Below are positions 44,419 through 56,999 of a stretch of DNA of 64,000 bases, in pieces; position 1 is the first letter of the stretch, and each line of letters begins with the position of its first letter. The position numbers and the translations under genes are program-made. The notes under the pieces were generated by a model that saw nothing but the letters and a program-made list of their open reading frames with translations, was not told the origin of the DNA and did no database searches. The stretch comes from Hirsutella rhossiliensis (taxonomy: Eukaryota; Ascomycota; Sordariomycetes; Hypocreales; Ophiocordycipitaceae): positions 4,340,001 to 4,404,000 of the forward strand of contig NW_025408670.1 of NCBI RefSeq assembly GCF_020360975.1, given 5' to 3'.

Positions 44419-45900
44419 TATATTAATATAAATCCTTAAAGTCTTAGTTTAAAGATCTTTTATTTTATTTTATAAGCTCTTTACTTATAAGTTAATCCTT
44501 TTAAATTTATATATAAAAGAAAGTATTTTCTTAAAGTAGCTTATAAAGTCTTAATAATATAGCTATATCTTTAAAGTCTATATATAGTTTATAAGAGCGC
44601 TTATTACTTAGGCTATTTAAAGTAAGCTTTAATAGTAGCTAAATATATTAATTAAGTATTAATAGTTACTTTAAGTACTTTATTATTATTCTTTATAAGT
44701 AATAAGCTTTATAATCTCTTAATTAATACGATAACTAGCTATATAGTTAAAGTTATAAGTAATATAGTAAATATAAGTAAGAGTATAATTAAGTATACTT
44801 TAATTACCTAAGTTTCTTTTAAAGGTATTAATCTTATAAAGAGAGATATAAAAAGTATATATAAAATATATAAAGGTAAAATTAAAAGTAAGGGGTTAAA
44901 TAAGTAGGGCAGAGATATTTAATTCTTATAAGGGTAGTAACTATAATAAAAAAGTAATTATTATATTACCTTAATTATCCTTTTTTCTTTTATTAAACGC
45001 TTCTTTTTATACTTATTTAGTATCTCGATTAATAAAAAAGATCTTACTTAAAGAAGCTATTAATATCCTCTTAAATACTAAGCTTTTTACTAGTTTTCCC
45101 CCTTTTTTTCTAGCTATTACTAGTATATCTATATTGTCTCTTACTACTTTTATAAGAAGCTATTACTACTTTTACTTCCCCTCTTACCCTTACCCTTCTT
45201 TCTATACTTCTTTTTAGCTCTTTCTTTTAAACCGGTTTTTTTTAGCTTCTTAGGTCCCTCTTACTAAAGGATATCTCTAAGAACTATAAAATTAAGCTAT
45301 ACTTTATAATATACCCCCTTAGCTATAGCTTACCTTTATAAAAAGGGTAAAGCTAAATAATTAAGCTAGTAAGCGTATAAAGAAGGTCTTAGTTTATACT
45401 TATCCCTTACTTAAGAAATCTAGGTTTTAGCCTTAAGCTCTTTTAAACTTACTTTAGGAAAAGGGGCTTAAAGAGGAATTAAGTCTTATAAGAAAGGGGG
45501 TCTTCTCTAAGAATAAGTCCCTAAAAAGAAGGCCTTTAAGAAGAATAAGTCTTAATTAAGCTAAGGGCCCTCCTTTAAAATAAGTCTTAGTTCCTCTCTT
45601 TAGCTATAGATATCTCCTTCCTCTTATATACTATTAGCTCTTCTTATAGACTCTTAAGGTAGGCTTTTAAAGATAGCTTTTCTTAAACGTCTTCTAGCTT
45701 AATTTACTATAAAAAGATAGCTAGCTTTTACTTTAATAAGGGCTTTATAAAACTATTAGCTTTTATTAATACTATTAAAACCTAATAAATAGAAATAAGT
45801 CCCTTTTAAACCTCTTAACGTAACTAATACTAGTAAATATTAATATACTATAGCTAGCTTAATAGCTAACTATTTTCCTTTATAAGAATCTATATAGTCT
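44419..45900. other. RIP-degraded sequence, unassigned
   Basis: AT-rich sequence between the gypsy 3' LTR and the RNase H end of the degraded Copia element. It may include the 3' end of that Copia element. No motif is recognised. Confidence 0.4.
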
Positions 45901-48900
45901 ATATATTATAATATTTTATAGCTAATATAGTTAGAATATATAGTTATAAAGATATTAATAGCTAGCTAAGGAAAATAGCTGTTTTTAAAGCTTTTAAAAG
46001 AGCTAGTAGCTCTGCCTCTATACTTAAAGTTATAATAGTAGCTTACTTTAAAGCTCTTTAAGTAATAGTTCCTTTAAAAAGGGATATAATATACCCTTAT
46101 AAGCTCTTTCTATCTAAGGAATTATCTATAAAGGATAAATCGCTTAAATAAAAGAAGATTTTAGTAGCTAATTTCCTTCTTCCTTACCTTCTTAAGTATA
46201 GAATATATAATCTCGTTAAATAGAGATAAAGGATAGCTTAGTCTATTACTTCTTAGTACCTAAGGCTAGGATTTTAGTTATACTTAGCTAGCTAAGAGAC
46301 TATAAAAGAGATATTTAGTTTAATAGAAATAGCTAAAAAAAGTAAGGAGCTTACTTTTTATTAGTATTATTTAATAGGGGCATTTATACCTTAAGGAATA
46401 TATATAGCCCGCGTAGTAAAGTCTATAGTAAGGTCCTTAATAAGATCCTTAGTAAAGTCTTTAGCTAGCCCCTTTCTTAATTAAATAATCCCTTAGCCCC
46501 TACCTTTATAGTATAGTAGTTATATACCTAGGAATCCTACTAGCTATAATACTAGAGTTAGTTTAAATCCGGCTAAGGGTATAATTAATTTTTAGTCGGA
46601 CTAGTAAACTATACTAACCTACTTATTAATTAGCTAATTAGCGCTTTTAAAAGCGCTTATAAATATACTAGTAGTCTAGCCCTACTATAAGTAGGCTAGC
46701 TTAGACCTCGCCTACTTAGACCTAGCGACGAATTTATTAAGACCTCCCCTTAACCTTAGTCTAGGCCCCCTAACTAGGAAAATAAAAACCTAGGGCCGAT
46801 ACTAGTAACTTAATAAGTATAGCGTAAAGCTAGTATAATAACTTAACTACTAGCTTAGCTAAAGGCTAGTATTAATAAAAAATAGCCTACTAAGCCTTAT
46901 AGCGGAAAAATAAGGTAGAGCCTAGGAAGATATTATTATAGGATAAGGTTAAAGATAATTATATAATTAACTATTAACTGTTAACTAAAAAAAAAACCGC
47001 TCGTACTACTAATTAATACTATATACCCTATATATATAAAGGAGTTACTTTTTAAGGTTACTTTATAGTAAGGCTAATATAATTCTAACTAACTATAATA
47101 ATACTTAAGATAGCTAGTATAAAATTCCTATATATTATAACCGCGACCTAGTATAAGGGTAGACTAGCTATAAAAGAAGAGAGGGTTTTCCTTTAAGTAC
47201 TTTAGTTTTTCCCTTTTATTTAACGTCGAAGTTCTAAATACCTTTAAATAGGTTACTAGTATAATCTTAATAATAATAATAATCCCTTAGCCCTTATTTA
47301 TCTAAGGAAGAATAAAGGAAAATTTAGTTTATAAAATAAGTTTCTTTTCCTCCTTAGCTATCTTCTTTTATTATCTTCTTCTTAGTATCTTCTTTTATTA
47401 TCTTCTTTTTAGTACCTTCTTTTATATCTTCTTTTATTAATATAGCTTTTTAGCCCTCTTTACCTTACTTAGTACTTTCTTTTTTCCTTTATTCCCCTTA
47501 AACCCCTTTATACTTTAGTATCTAGCTATTATTATTACCGTCAGTATAGGTATATCTTTAGGTATATACTATAGCTGTAGTTAAAATAAGTATTTCTTTT
47601 ACTCCTTAGCTTAAAAGGATAGATTAAGTAAAAGCTCTTAATTTAATATAAGCGTAAAGGGAAGCTTCTTATTTAGAGAATTAAGGAGGAATCTATAAGC
47701 GACCTTATTAATATAGGCGTTTTAAGTAAGCTAAATAGTTTATTAAGACTTATTTTAAAGGATTTAAATCCCTAGGAACTACTTTAGCTCCCTTAGCTTA
47801 GTTATTTTATACTTTTATTATAAGCCTTTTATAGCCTCCTTAATAGTTACTTCTTTCTCTTTTAAGTAGGCTTAAATAATATCGTCGACGTAAAAAAAGA
47901 CTATAATTTTACCCTTCTATATTATATATAGTTCCTAAGGGACTTCTTTAAAGCCTAGGGCTTTAAGGGAACCTATTAAATACTATTACTAAATTAAGGG
48001 TAATCTTTATAGTCTATATAAAGCTTTTCTAAGCTATAGAACCTTTCCTAGCTATTAAAAGCTTAGTAAAAAGTATATATAAATAGCTTTTTCTTTCTTA
48101 AAGGGGTAGTTAATAAAGGTATTAATAGTATTTAATTAAGTTCGAGGTTAAATTCTATTACTATAGCTATAAAGGTCTAAAAAGATATCCTTACTAAGGT
48201 AGTTACCTTAGTAAGAAGATCCCCTTTTTCTTATTAGTTCTTATAAATAACTAACTAAGCTTTATACTTTTAAAGGAAGCTATATTTATTAGTCTTATAA
48301 ATAAAGATCTACTTATAGCTAAGGACCTATTTTCCTCTTATATTTTCCTTAAGGACCTCTTTAAAAGACCCTATCTCTTTATATAAAGCTAGGTAGTCCT
48401 TATAAGCTTAGAAAGACTAGTTTCTAAAAAGGTATTTTTCTAGCTACTTTTAATTTACTAGTAAGTCTAGGAGGTTTCTTTTATATACCTTCCTTATTAA
48501 TAGAAGTTTAAAGGGCCGGCTTACTATAAATACTCTATAAGAACTATCTTTTATAAGTATTAGATAAAAGTTAGAAAGATGCTTTAAATAAAGGAGAAAT
48601 TAGTTTTTTTTAGTAACTATATTAGGCCTTATACCTTCCTTTACTTTTTAAAGTAAAGATAAAAAAGTAGCTAGGTAATCCTTTAAAAGAGAAAGAGGTA
48701 CCTTTCCTACCCCTTTAAAGGTTAAAATAGGAAAACTAATAAAAAAAGCTACTTTTAAATCTTCTTCTTATATAAGAGGTATAAGGAGGTAGGCGTATTC
48801 TAGCTCTATAGCTTTCTTATAGTCTCCTTCTTTATTTAGATTATCTAATTTAATAGCTTCCTCTTTTTTAAAGTTAGCGTTATCCTTAACTACGTTAAAG

Positions 48901-49817
48901 TTAGTTTTTTCTTTTATTCTCTTATCTAAGACCTCTTTTAAGACTATTAAGAAAGGGGGATTTAGATCTTTTAAATTAGCTAATATTATAAGAGTAAGAG
49001 GGGCTATTAATCCCTCTTTTTATTAAAGAAGCTAGATTTATCGAAAATTATATCCTTAGTTAAAAAAACTTTTTATAAAAAAAGAATCTAAATCTAAAAG
49101 ATATTTATAGAATTATAACTAATAAGGTAACTAATAAAAGCTCTAAGATTAAGCTTTCTTTTCTTTTTCCTTTTTAGCTATATATTAGTAGTTATAGTAT
49201 ATACCTTATAGCTATAAGTATAAAGGTAAGCTAATAAGGTCCTCTTTTTTATAAAAAGCTTAAGTAAGGATTTTTAGTTTATTCCTTAGTTTAGTTCCTT
49301 AAGGTCCTTAAGGTCCCTAAGGGTTTAGTTTTAAAGGTAATAAGCGGTCTTAATAACTTCCCTTTAAAGATTATATAAAAGCTTTATAGTAAGTCTTATT
49401 ATATAGGCCCTTTCTCTTATAGTACCCTTTAATCTTTCTACCCCTTTAATTTAAGCCTAGGTATTTAATACTAATAAGAGGGGTAAAATACCCCTTTTTT
49501 AAAGCTAATTTAAGATATCCTTTATAATAGCTCTTTATTAAAACGTATTTTCTTTACCTTATAGCTAAAGTAGGATTTTATTTAGTTAATAAAGTCTTAG
49601 AAAGTAAATTAATTTTACTTACTTAAGTAAGTCTATAAGAAATAAGGGAAAACTATCCTTAAAAAAGCGTCTATAAAAAGTATTACTTTAATAAAGCTTT
49701 CTTAGTCTATAAAGACGTTAGTTTAGTCGACTTAAATTTCCTTATATAGCTAGTCTAGCTATAAAAGGGATTATTTAGAAATTTATCTCTTAGTCTTTCC
49801 TTAGCTATAGTATTTAT
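45900..49817 (-). mobile_element. Ty1/Copia element (Copia-2), RIP-degraded and interrupted
   Basis: Minus-strand translation across stops shows Copia domains in order toward lower coordinates. The integrase C-terminus and linker lie at about 49.0-49.3 kb (YNSINIFRFRF, usual YxSTNIFRIW). The reverse transcriptase lies at about 47.6-48.4 kb with KYKARLVI and FFYVDDII. The RNase H lies near 46.0-46.15 kb with SIEAELLAL. The reverse transcriptase to RNase H distance is about 1 kb larger than usual, and a copy of a roughly 160-bp repeat lies in that gap, so something was inserted there. No LTR pair was identified, and gag and protease are not seen; the 5' side stops at a repeat near 49.82 kb. Confidence 0.72.
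47124..47282 (-). repeat. About 160-bp dispersed repeat, copy 1 (inverted)
   Basis: The reverse complement of this stretch is nearly identical to 63838-64000, sharing TAAGATTATACTAGTAACCT, AAAAACTAAAGTACTTAAAG and TAGGTCGCGGTTATAATATA. It ends in an ATT/AAT run on the side facing the Copia reverse transcriptase. Confidence 0.8.
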
Positions 49818-49980
49818 ATTATTATTATTATTATTAAGATTACGCTAAGGACCTAGCTAGAGGTATCTAAAACTTTAATATTAAATAGGAGGGAAAAACT
49901 AAAGTACCTAGGGGAAAACCCTCCCCTCTTTTAGTATAGGTCTACCTTAAATAAGGTTATAGTAGTAGTATATAGGAAAT
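49818..49980 (+). repeat. About 160-bp dispersed repeat, copy 2 (direct)
   Basis: A more diverged copy of the same repeat with the ATT run, GGGAAAAACTAAAGTACCTA, AAAACCCTCC and TATATAGGAAAT in order. Copies 1 and 2 are inverted with their ATT runs facing each other across 2.5 kb of Copia integrase and reverse transcriptase. Confidence 0.7.
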
Positions 49981-50351
49981 TTACGCTAGCTACCGCGGGC
50001 TCCTCCCGTGCTATAGTATCTCGGTATAGGCCCTCTTAGGCTATAGCCGCTACTATCCTAAGCGGCCATAGCCTAGGCTTACTAGCCCGGGCCTAGGGTT
50101 ATAGGTAGTAGTCTCTCTCTAAGGGCCTAACTCGCGGGCGCCTCTATTTACTATAGCTCCTGCGTTATAGCCGTATAGCCGCGGTCGCGTTAGCTTATCG
50201 GTCCGTTAGTTAGTAAGGCAGGTAATATCCGGTTGCTAGGCCGGGCGCTAGTATAGGTCGCTCCTAGGTAGGGCCGGCTAATTAAAATTCGGTTGGCCGG
50301 CTCTATTAATTATAAATCGGTTCCCGTTTAGCTACGCGACTTCCTAATCGG
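49981..50351. other. GC-richer island between repeats
   Basis: About 370 nt with more CCGG, GCCGGC and CGCG words than its surroundings, still short of CA/TG. The Copia-1 element inserted at its right edge. No coding content is recognised; it could be part of an older LTR. Confidence 0.4.
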
Positions 50352-50356
50352 GGGCG
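50352..50356. repeat. Target-site duplication, left (GGGCG)
   Basis: The five bases next to the left LTR match the five next to the right LTR at 56642-56646. Confidence 0.85.
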
Positions 50357-51052
50357 TGTAAGAAGGTATAAGTAATAAGCGTAGAACTAAGTAATCGATA
50401 ACGTAAGCGAAAAGATCGGTCGAAGGAGTATAGGGTAGGATTTCGACCGGAATTTATAATAAGTATATAAGGGGCTAAATAATATATTAAAAGAATAGCG
50501 TTATAAAGGATACTTATAAACTTACTTATTCTATCTACTACTCCTAGGGAAATCCTTTATCTTTTATAGACTATTGCTCGCCTACTAGTTAACTAATTAG
50601 TTAGCTTTCTAGTATATTCTATAGTACTTAAAAAGCTCTATCTATAGTATATCTTCCTAACTTAGTAGGTAGTCTAATTATAACGTAATAGTTAACGTAA
50701 GACTATAGGTTCTAGTATAAGTAGTAGATTTAACTAGAATGTTCTATGCTCTACCTATTCTCGTATCGCGGATATCTTCGGAACCGCTAAGCTAAAATAG
50801 GCAATAGGGTATCCGTTCTACTCGTAATTAACTTATGCATTTTATATATATTTTATTTTATTAAGATAAGCTTATCCTAACCCGCTTTTCCTAAAGGAAG
50901 GTATAGATATCTAGTAAAGGTCTTTATCTTTAAGGGTTATTCCCTTAGACTATATTATAGAGCCTCTTTTTACTAGCTTATTTTATAGAGCCTCTATATA
51001 CTTATTATTTCTTTATAATAGTAAAATAGGAATATAAAGGTATATTCTTATA
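50357..51052 (-). repeat. Copia-1 LTR, left copy (3' LTR)
   Basis: 696 bp, starting TGTAAGAAGG on the plus strand. It aligns to 55946-56641 with no net length change. Visible differences are nearly all transitions. Confidence 0.93.
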
Positions 51053-54000
51053 GCCTCCCTTAAAGAGTACTAAGTAAATAGTACTCTTTACTAGTTATTT
51101 CTTTTATAGTAGAATTATCCTTATTAAGAATAAGGTGTATAATAGGAATATATAGGAAAATTTTAAAACCCTTTCTAGGAAAAACCTTAGTAGGAAAATC
51201 CTAGTTATAATTATAATTTTTTCTCCTCTTTTTAGGTAAACCTTTATAAGGAAAAAGCCTTATAGAGTTATTATAGGAAACCTTTAATAAGGAAAAAAAC
51301 CCCTATTTTTTATAAGTTATTTTTTATTAATAGGAAACCTTTTTAAAGGAAAAAACCTATTATTTATATATAGAGGAAAAGCTAAGAAAGCGAAAAATAG
51401 CTAAAAACCTCTATTAAAGGGATATAAGCTTTTCTTTTTAAGGCTCTTTTAATTCCTTAAGGGAAAGAAGCTCTTAGAACTTAAAGAATTTTTCTCTTCT
51501 TAGTTCCTTAGTAAATATATCGGCAATATTATCTTTAGATTTAATATAGAAAATCTAGATCTTCTTTTCCTTAATATTTTCTTAGGTATAAAAGTAAGTA
51601 ATATCTATATACTTTATCTTTTTATAAAATCCCGGATTTTTAGCTAATTTAATAGCTACCTTATTATCTATTAAGATAGGAGGTATAGTATTAAGAATTC
51701 TAATAAATAAGCTATTATTTATTGTATAAAATAGCTAATTTAGATATAAAGCTTCTTTATTAGCCTCCCTAAGGGCAATAAACTTAGCTTTATAGGTTAA
51801 TAGGGCTATAGACTTTTACTTTTAGCTAGCCTAACTTATAATATTTTTATAAATATAGAAATAGTATCTAAAAACGGATTTTCTATCTATAAGATTAAAC
51901 GCCTAGCTAGCGTCGGAATAACCTTTTATAAAATTATAAGTATAAGGGATATTATAGTAATAAATTATCCCTAGGTTAGGGTATTTATTTAAATATTTCT
52001 AGATAGTATTTAACGCTTTAAAATACGTATTATCTATTTTAAAAGTAAATCTAGCATAGGAAATAATAGTATATAAAATTTCTAGCCTACTTATTATAGC
52101 TAGATATAATAGAGCCCTTATTTCCCTTTAGTAAATAAGGATTTCTTTTTACGAAGGCGTTATAGTAGCCTTTTTAAGCTTTACTCCTACTATAGTAAGT
52201 ATATTAAAAGTCCCTAAGTCTTCTTTATTATATTCTTATATTTTATTACGAGTATACTTTTCCTATGATATAAATATCTCCTTTCTACTCTAGTTTATAA
52301 TTATATATATTCCTAAGAAGTCTATTAGTTCGCCTAGAGGCTAAACCTTTATATAATCTACTACCTTTTTAAGTAGACTATTTATTATACCTTTATTAGG
52401 CCCTATTATTAAGAGGTTATCTATATAGATTGCTATTATAATTTTATATTACGTATTTATAAATACCCCATTATTTATAGGAAGGGCCGAAAATCCTATC
52501 TTAGCTAATATAGAGCTAAGATAGTTATACTAAAGCTTTAGGCTTTATTTAAGGCCGTATAATACTTTCTTTAATTTTACTACTAGCCTTTTCTTTTATA
52601 TAGTTTAGAAACTATAAATAGCTAATATTATACTTATACTAGTTTTTATTAAACTAGTCTTTAAGTATTAGCTCTTTATAGCTTATAGGAATTTTATATA
52701 AATATCTATATCTATTTCGGTATATATAAAGGCATTTTTATATTGTATTATAGTAGAGTATAATTATTAAAAATAGCTATTATAAGTAGCATTCTAATAG
52801 ATTCGGGTCTTACTATCGTAGAAAAGGTTTTTAAATAATCTAAGCTATAGACCTAATTAAATCCTTATATTATATAGCGGGCTTTATATTTAATAATATT
52901 ATTATTATTATCCCGCTTTATTTTATAGACCTAACGGCCGCCTAAGGCCTCCCTATCGCTAGTAAGAGGCTTTAATTCCTAGGTATTTTAGTTTAAGATC
53001 TCTTCTATTTTTAAAAATATAGCTCTTTTCTATTCTATAGCTTCTAAGCTATTTATAGCCTATTTAAATGTTTTAGGCTCTATAAGATCCTTATTTTCTA
53101 GTAAAGATAGAATAATCTCTTTACTTTTACTATTTAATATAGTATTTATTTTAGGGTATATAATATAGTCTTTATAAAATCCGTTTAGCTTCTTAGGTAT
53201 ATTAATATAGATTTTTAGATCCTTATTTAATCCCTTTTTTAAAAGAGGATTATTTCCCTTTTTTATAAAAGGGTTATCTTCCTTCTTTATAAGAGGATTA
53301 TTTTCCTACTTTATAAGAGGGTTATCTTCCTTCTCTATAAGAGGGTTATTTTCCTCTTTATTTAAAGAAGAGTTATTGCCTTCTTTATATATAGGTTCCC
53401 TTTATAAATAATTATCTAGAACCTTATTTATAGAAGGTAAGGTATTAAAATCGAAGTCCTTAAGGTCTTCTTCTTTTTAATTTTTTATAAATTTATTTTC
53501 TAAGATAATAATATCTATAGAAATTATTACCTTTCTTTTTAAAAAGTTATATATTTTATAAGCATTTTTAGTATAGCCTATAAGAATACCCTTATAAGCT
53601 CTTATTTCTAGCTTATCTAAGGGGTCTTTATTTTTATAATAAATAGTACTTTTAAAGGTCTTAATTTTCTCTAAGTCTTTTAAGGCTAGAGATTTATTTT
53701 CCTTTTTCTCTATAAGAGTTTAAAAGCTTATTTATAAGTAAGGGGTCCTATTATATAAATAGGCTGCTATTAAAATAGCTTCTCCCTATAGATATTTAAG
53801 CAGTTTTACCGTAAATAAAATAGCTCGGACTTTATTTAAAATAGTCCTATTAATCCTCTCTATTACCCTATTTAATTCGGGAGTCCTAGGAGGGCTAGTA
53901 TAATATTTAATTCCCTTTCTTAAGTAGTAAGGTTTTATTTTATATAGGAATTCTTTTACGTTATCTAAAAAGACTTTCTTTATAATAATATTATCCCGGT

Positions 54001-55945
54001 TATTTTTAACTAAGGCTTTATATTCTAAGAATTTATCTAGGTCTTCTACCTTAAACTATATTAAAGATATTTCTAAATATCGTATCCCTATATCTAAATA
54101 GGATATAAAGGAGGTGTATTTATTATAAGTAGGGGTCCTTATAGGGCCCTAAATATTAATAGTAACTCTATTAAGGTAATTATATACCTTATTAGATAGG
54201 GATTTATTCCTTTTATTAATTGCCTTTACTTTAATATAAGCCTTATATTCTTTTATTTTTATAATATCCTTCTTAGGGATAGTTATATCTTTATTATATC
54301 TTTTAAAGGTTTCTAGTAAGGCTTTAAGACTTATATATCCTAGCCTTAAATACTATAAATAAAAGTTAAGGTCCTTTATATTATTCCTTTTATTATTAAT
54401 ATTATATAGGAATGTCTTCTTCTTTAAAAAAGGAATTTCTAAAGAGAAGATATAAAGGTTATCTTACTATTTTCCTTTAGATATAATATTAGCTTAGTTA
54501 TCTAGTAGGAAAATTTCCTTACTATTAATAAAGGCATAAGTATTTTTAAAATACGATTAGCCTATAATATTTACCCTTAATTTAGGTATAAAAAGGTAGT
54601 TTCTTAAGATAAATAGCTTTTTATTATTCGGAAATCTAAAAAGAAGATCTCTATAGCCTTTAATAACTATATAAGATGCCTTTCCCTAATTAACCTTAGT
54701 AGAGATAGTTTAAAAATTAATAAGGAATTTCTTTTCTAATACTATATACCTAGTAGTACCGGTATTATATATAAAATTATAGAAATTTCTATTCTCTAAG
54801 GTTTTATAAGGGATTTCCTTTTCTTTTACCTTATATATAAGGTCTTTAATTCGAGAGGAATTTAAAGGTCCGATTTACCTATTATTAAATACGGCTTTTT
54901 TAAGGATATTTAGAGAGATATATACCTCTGCTTCTTCTTTAAAGCTTTTATAACCTCCGGGGGTAAGAGGAGGAATAAAAAAATCGATTTCCGGTTTTTC
55001 GTCCGTTTAATTATCGATTTCTATTTTTTTTACTTCCGATATATATAGAAAAGAGGGCTTTTTCGTCTTCTTATTAACGTAAGAGTCTAATTCGATAGGA
55101 TTTCCTTCTATAGAAGGTTTTCTAGGCCTCTTAAAAGGTATTCCTTTATTTTAATTTTTTAAATTTTTAGAAAAGCCTTTAAGGGCCTTTTCCGGGTAAA
55201 GATAGTAGTAATCTTTAACTAGATGCCCTTTCTTTTTATAGTAAGTATATTATAGTATAATTTTTATCTTTTTCTAGGGCTTCTTAGTAAAGAAAGCTTA
55301 CTTAAAGGGATTTTCTAGAGACTTAGTCCTCTTAAATTCGTCTATAAGACTACTAAAGAGAGACTCTAGATTAAAAGCCTCTAAGTTATTTTAAAGAGCT
55401 TACGTTATATTAGTTATATAGCTAAAAATCGAGCCCGAAAGGCTATTTAAAATCTAAGCTATAATAACTACTTCTAGAATTATAATATTCTATGCTTTTA
55501 GCTCCTTAAATACCTCTTTTACCTTATTTAGGTAGCCTTCTAAGGATTTAAAATCCCTTACTAAAGTATTAAAAAGCTCCTTTATAAGTAAGTAATTCGA
55601 AGTAAAGGAAATAGGGTTATATAGGTTTTTTAACCTATCTTACGCCTCTTTAGTATTTATTATATACTTTATTTAGGTTAATAGACTATCTTTAATATAA
55701 AGAAAAATTAAAGTAAGTGCTTCTTCTATCTTTAAGTAATTTTCTTACTATATAGTAATAGAAAGCTTCTCCTTAACTAAAAGAGCCTATATTTAAATAG
55801 CCTAAAAGGTATAGTTAGAACTACCTTTAAGTTTAGTAGATTCGAACTTATCCCTAGAGCTTATTTTAGATAATTTAAGGTCGTATAGTTAGTATTAGAA
55901 TTTTAAAGTTATTACTTAACTTATAAAGAAGCTAGGCTTATAACC
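51053..55945 (-). pseudogene. Copia-1 gag-pol remnant
   Basis: Internal region of the element with the domain order described for Copia-1. Tyr replaces knuckle Cys, and stops replace Trp and Gln codons, so no functional polyprotein is encoded. Confidence 0.85.
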
Positions 55946-56641
55946 TATAAGAAGGTATAAGTAATAAGCATAGAATTAGGTAATCGATAATATAAGCGGA
56001 AAGATCGGTCGAAGGAGTATAAGGTAGGATTTCGACTAGAATTTATAACGAGTATATAAGGGGCTAAATAATATATTTTAAGAATAGCGTTATAAAGGAT
56101 ACTTATAAACTTACTTATTCTATCTACTACTCCTAGGGAAATCCTTTATCTTTTATAGACTATTGCTCGCCTACTAGTTAACTAATTAGTTAGCTTTCTA
56201 GTATATTCTATAGTACTTAAAAAGCTCTATCTATAGTATATCTTCCTAACTTAGTAGGTAGTCTAATTATAACGTAATAGTTAACGTAAGACTATAGGTT
56301 CTAGTATAAGTAGTAGATTTAACTAGAATATTCTATGCCCTACCTATTATTATATCGCGGATATCTTCGGAACCGCTAGGCTAAAATAGGCAATAGGGTA
56401 TCCGTTCTGCTCGTAATTAACTTATGCATTTTATATATATTTTATTTTATTAGGATAGGCTTATCCTAATCCGCTTTTCCTAAAGGAAGGTATAGATATC
56501 TAGTAGAGGTCTTTATCTTTAAGGGTTATTCCCTTAGACTATATTATAGAGCCTCTTTTTACTAGCTTATTTTATAGAGCCTCCCTATACCTATTATTTC
56601 TTTATAATAGGAAAATAGGAATATAAGGGTATATTTTTATA
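55946..56641 (-). repeat. Copia-1 LTR, right copy (5' LTR)
   Basis: 696 bp, starting TATAAGAAGG on the plus strand where the left copy has TGTAAGAAGG, a RIP-type G-to-A change at the LTR terminus. Confidence 0.93.
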
Positions 56642-56646
56642 GGGCG
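56642..56646. repeat. Target-site duplication, right (GGGCG)
   Basis: Matches 50352-50356 exactly and fixes the boundaries of the Copia-1 insertion. Confidence 0.85.
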
Positions 56647-56999
56647 CGGCGGCTTATATTTACTTTCTATCTTATAATTACTAATTACGCGCGCCTAGCT
56701 CGCGTATATATATACCTACCCTCCCCCCTTAATTTTATTTATGCCTTATCGTATCTCTTTATTATCTATCTCTTATATAAGCCTAACTACTACCTTACTT
56801 ACCTTATTTTTATAACTCTAGGTCTCCTTAGTACTATATTTAGTTCGCTCGTTACCGCGTTATAATATCTAACTAAGAAGCTAACTTAGGTAGTAGCGGT
56901 TCGCTTTCTTTAAAACCCCCTCCTTATAAAAAAGTCGCTACTATAGTAGGGTCGGAGCGCTTTATTCTATATTTTATATATATTAAGCGTCTTATTAGT

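Larger units (their letters stand above)
50357..56641 (-). mobile_element. Complete Ty1/Copia retrotransposon (Copia-1), RIP-inactivated
   Basis: A 6,285-bp element with two 696-bp LTRs in direct orientation and a matching GGGCG on both sides. Its polyprotein runs on the minus strand. A zinc knuckle at about 55.2 kb is read as KKKGHLVKD flanked by Tyr in place of Cys. The integrase at about 53.74-53.93 kb has SPPRTPELNRVIERINRTIL and AAYLYNRTP. The reverse transcriptase near 52.4 kb has YIDNLLI (usual YVDDLLI). The RNase H end near 51.5 kb reads SKDNIADIFTKEL. The gag-integrase-reverse transcriptase order is diagnostic of Copia. Stops throughout show it is dead. Confidence 0.93.
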
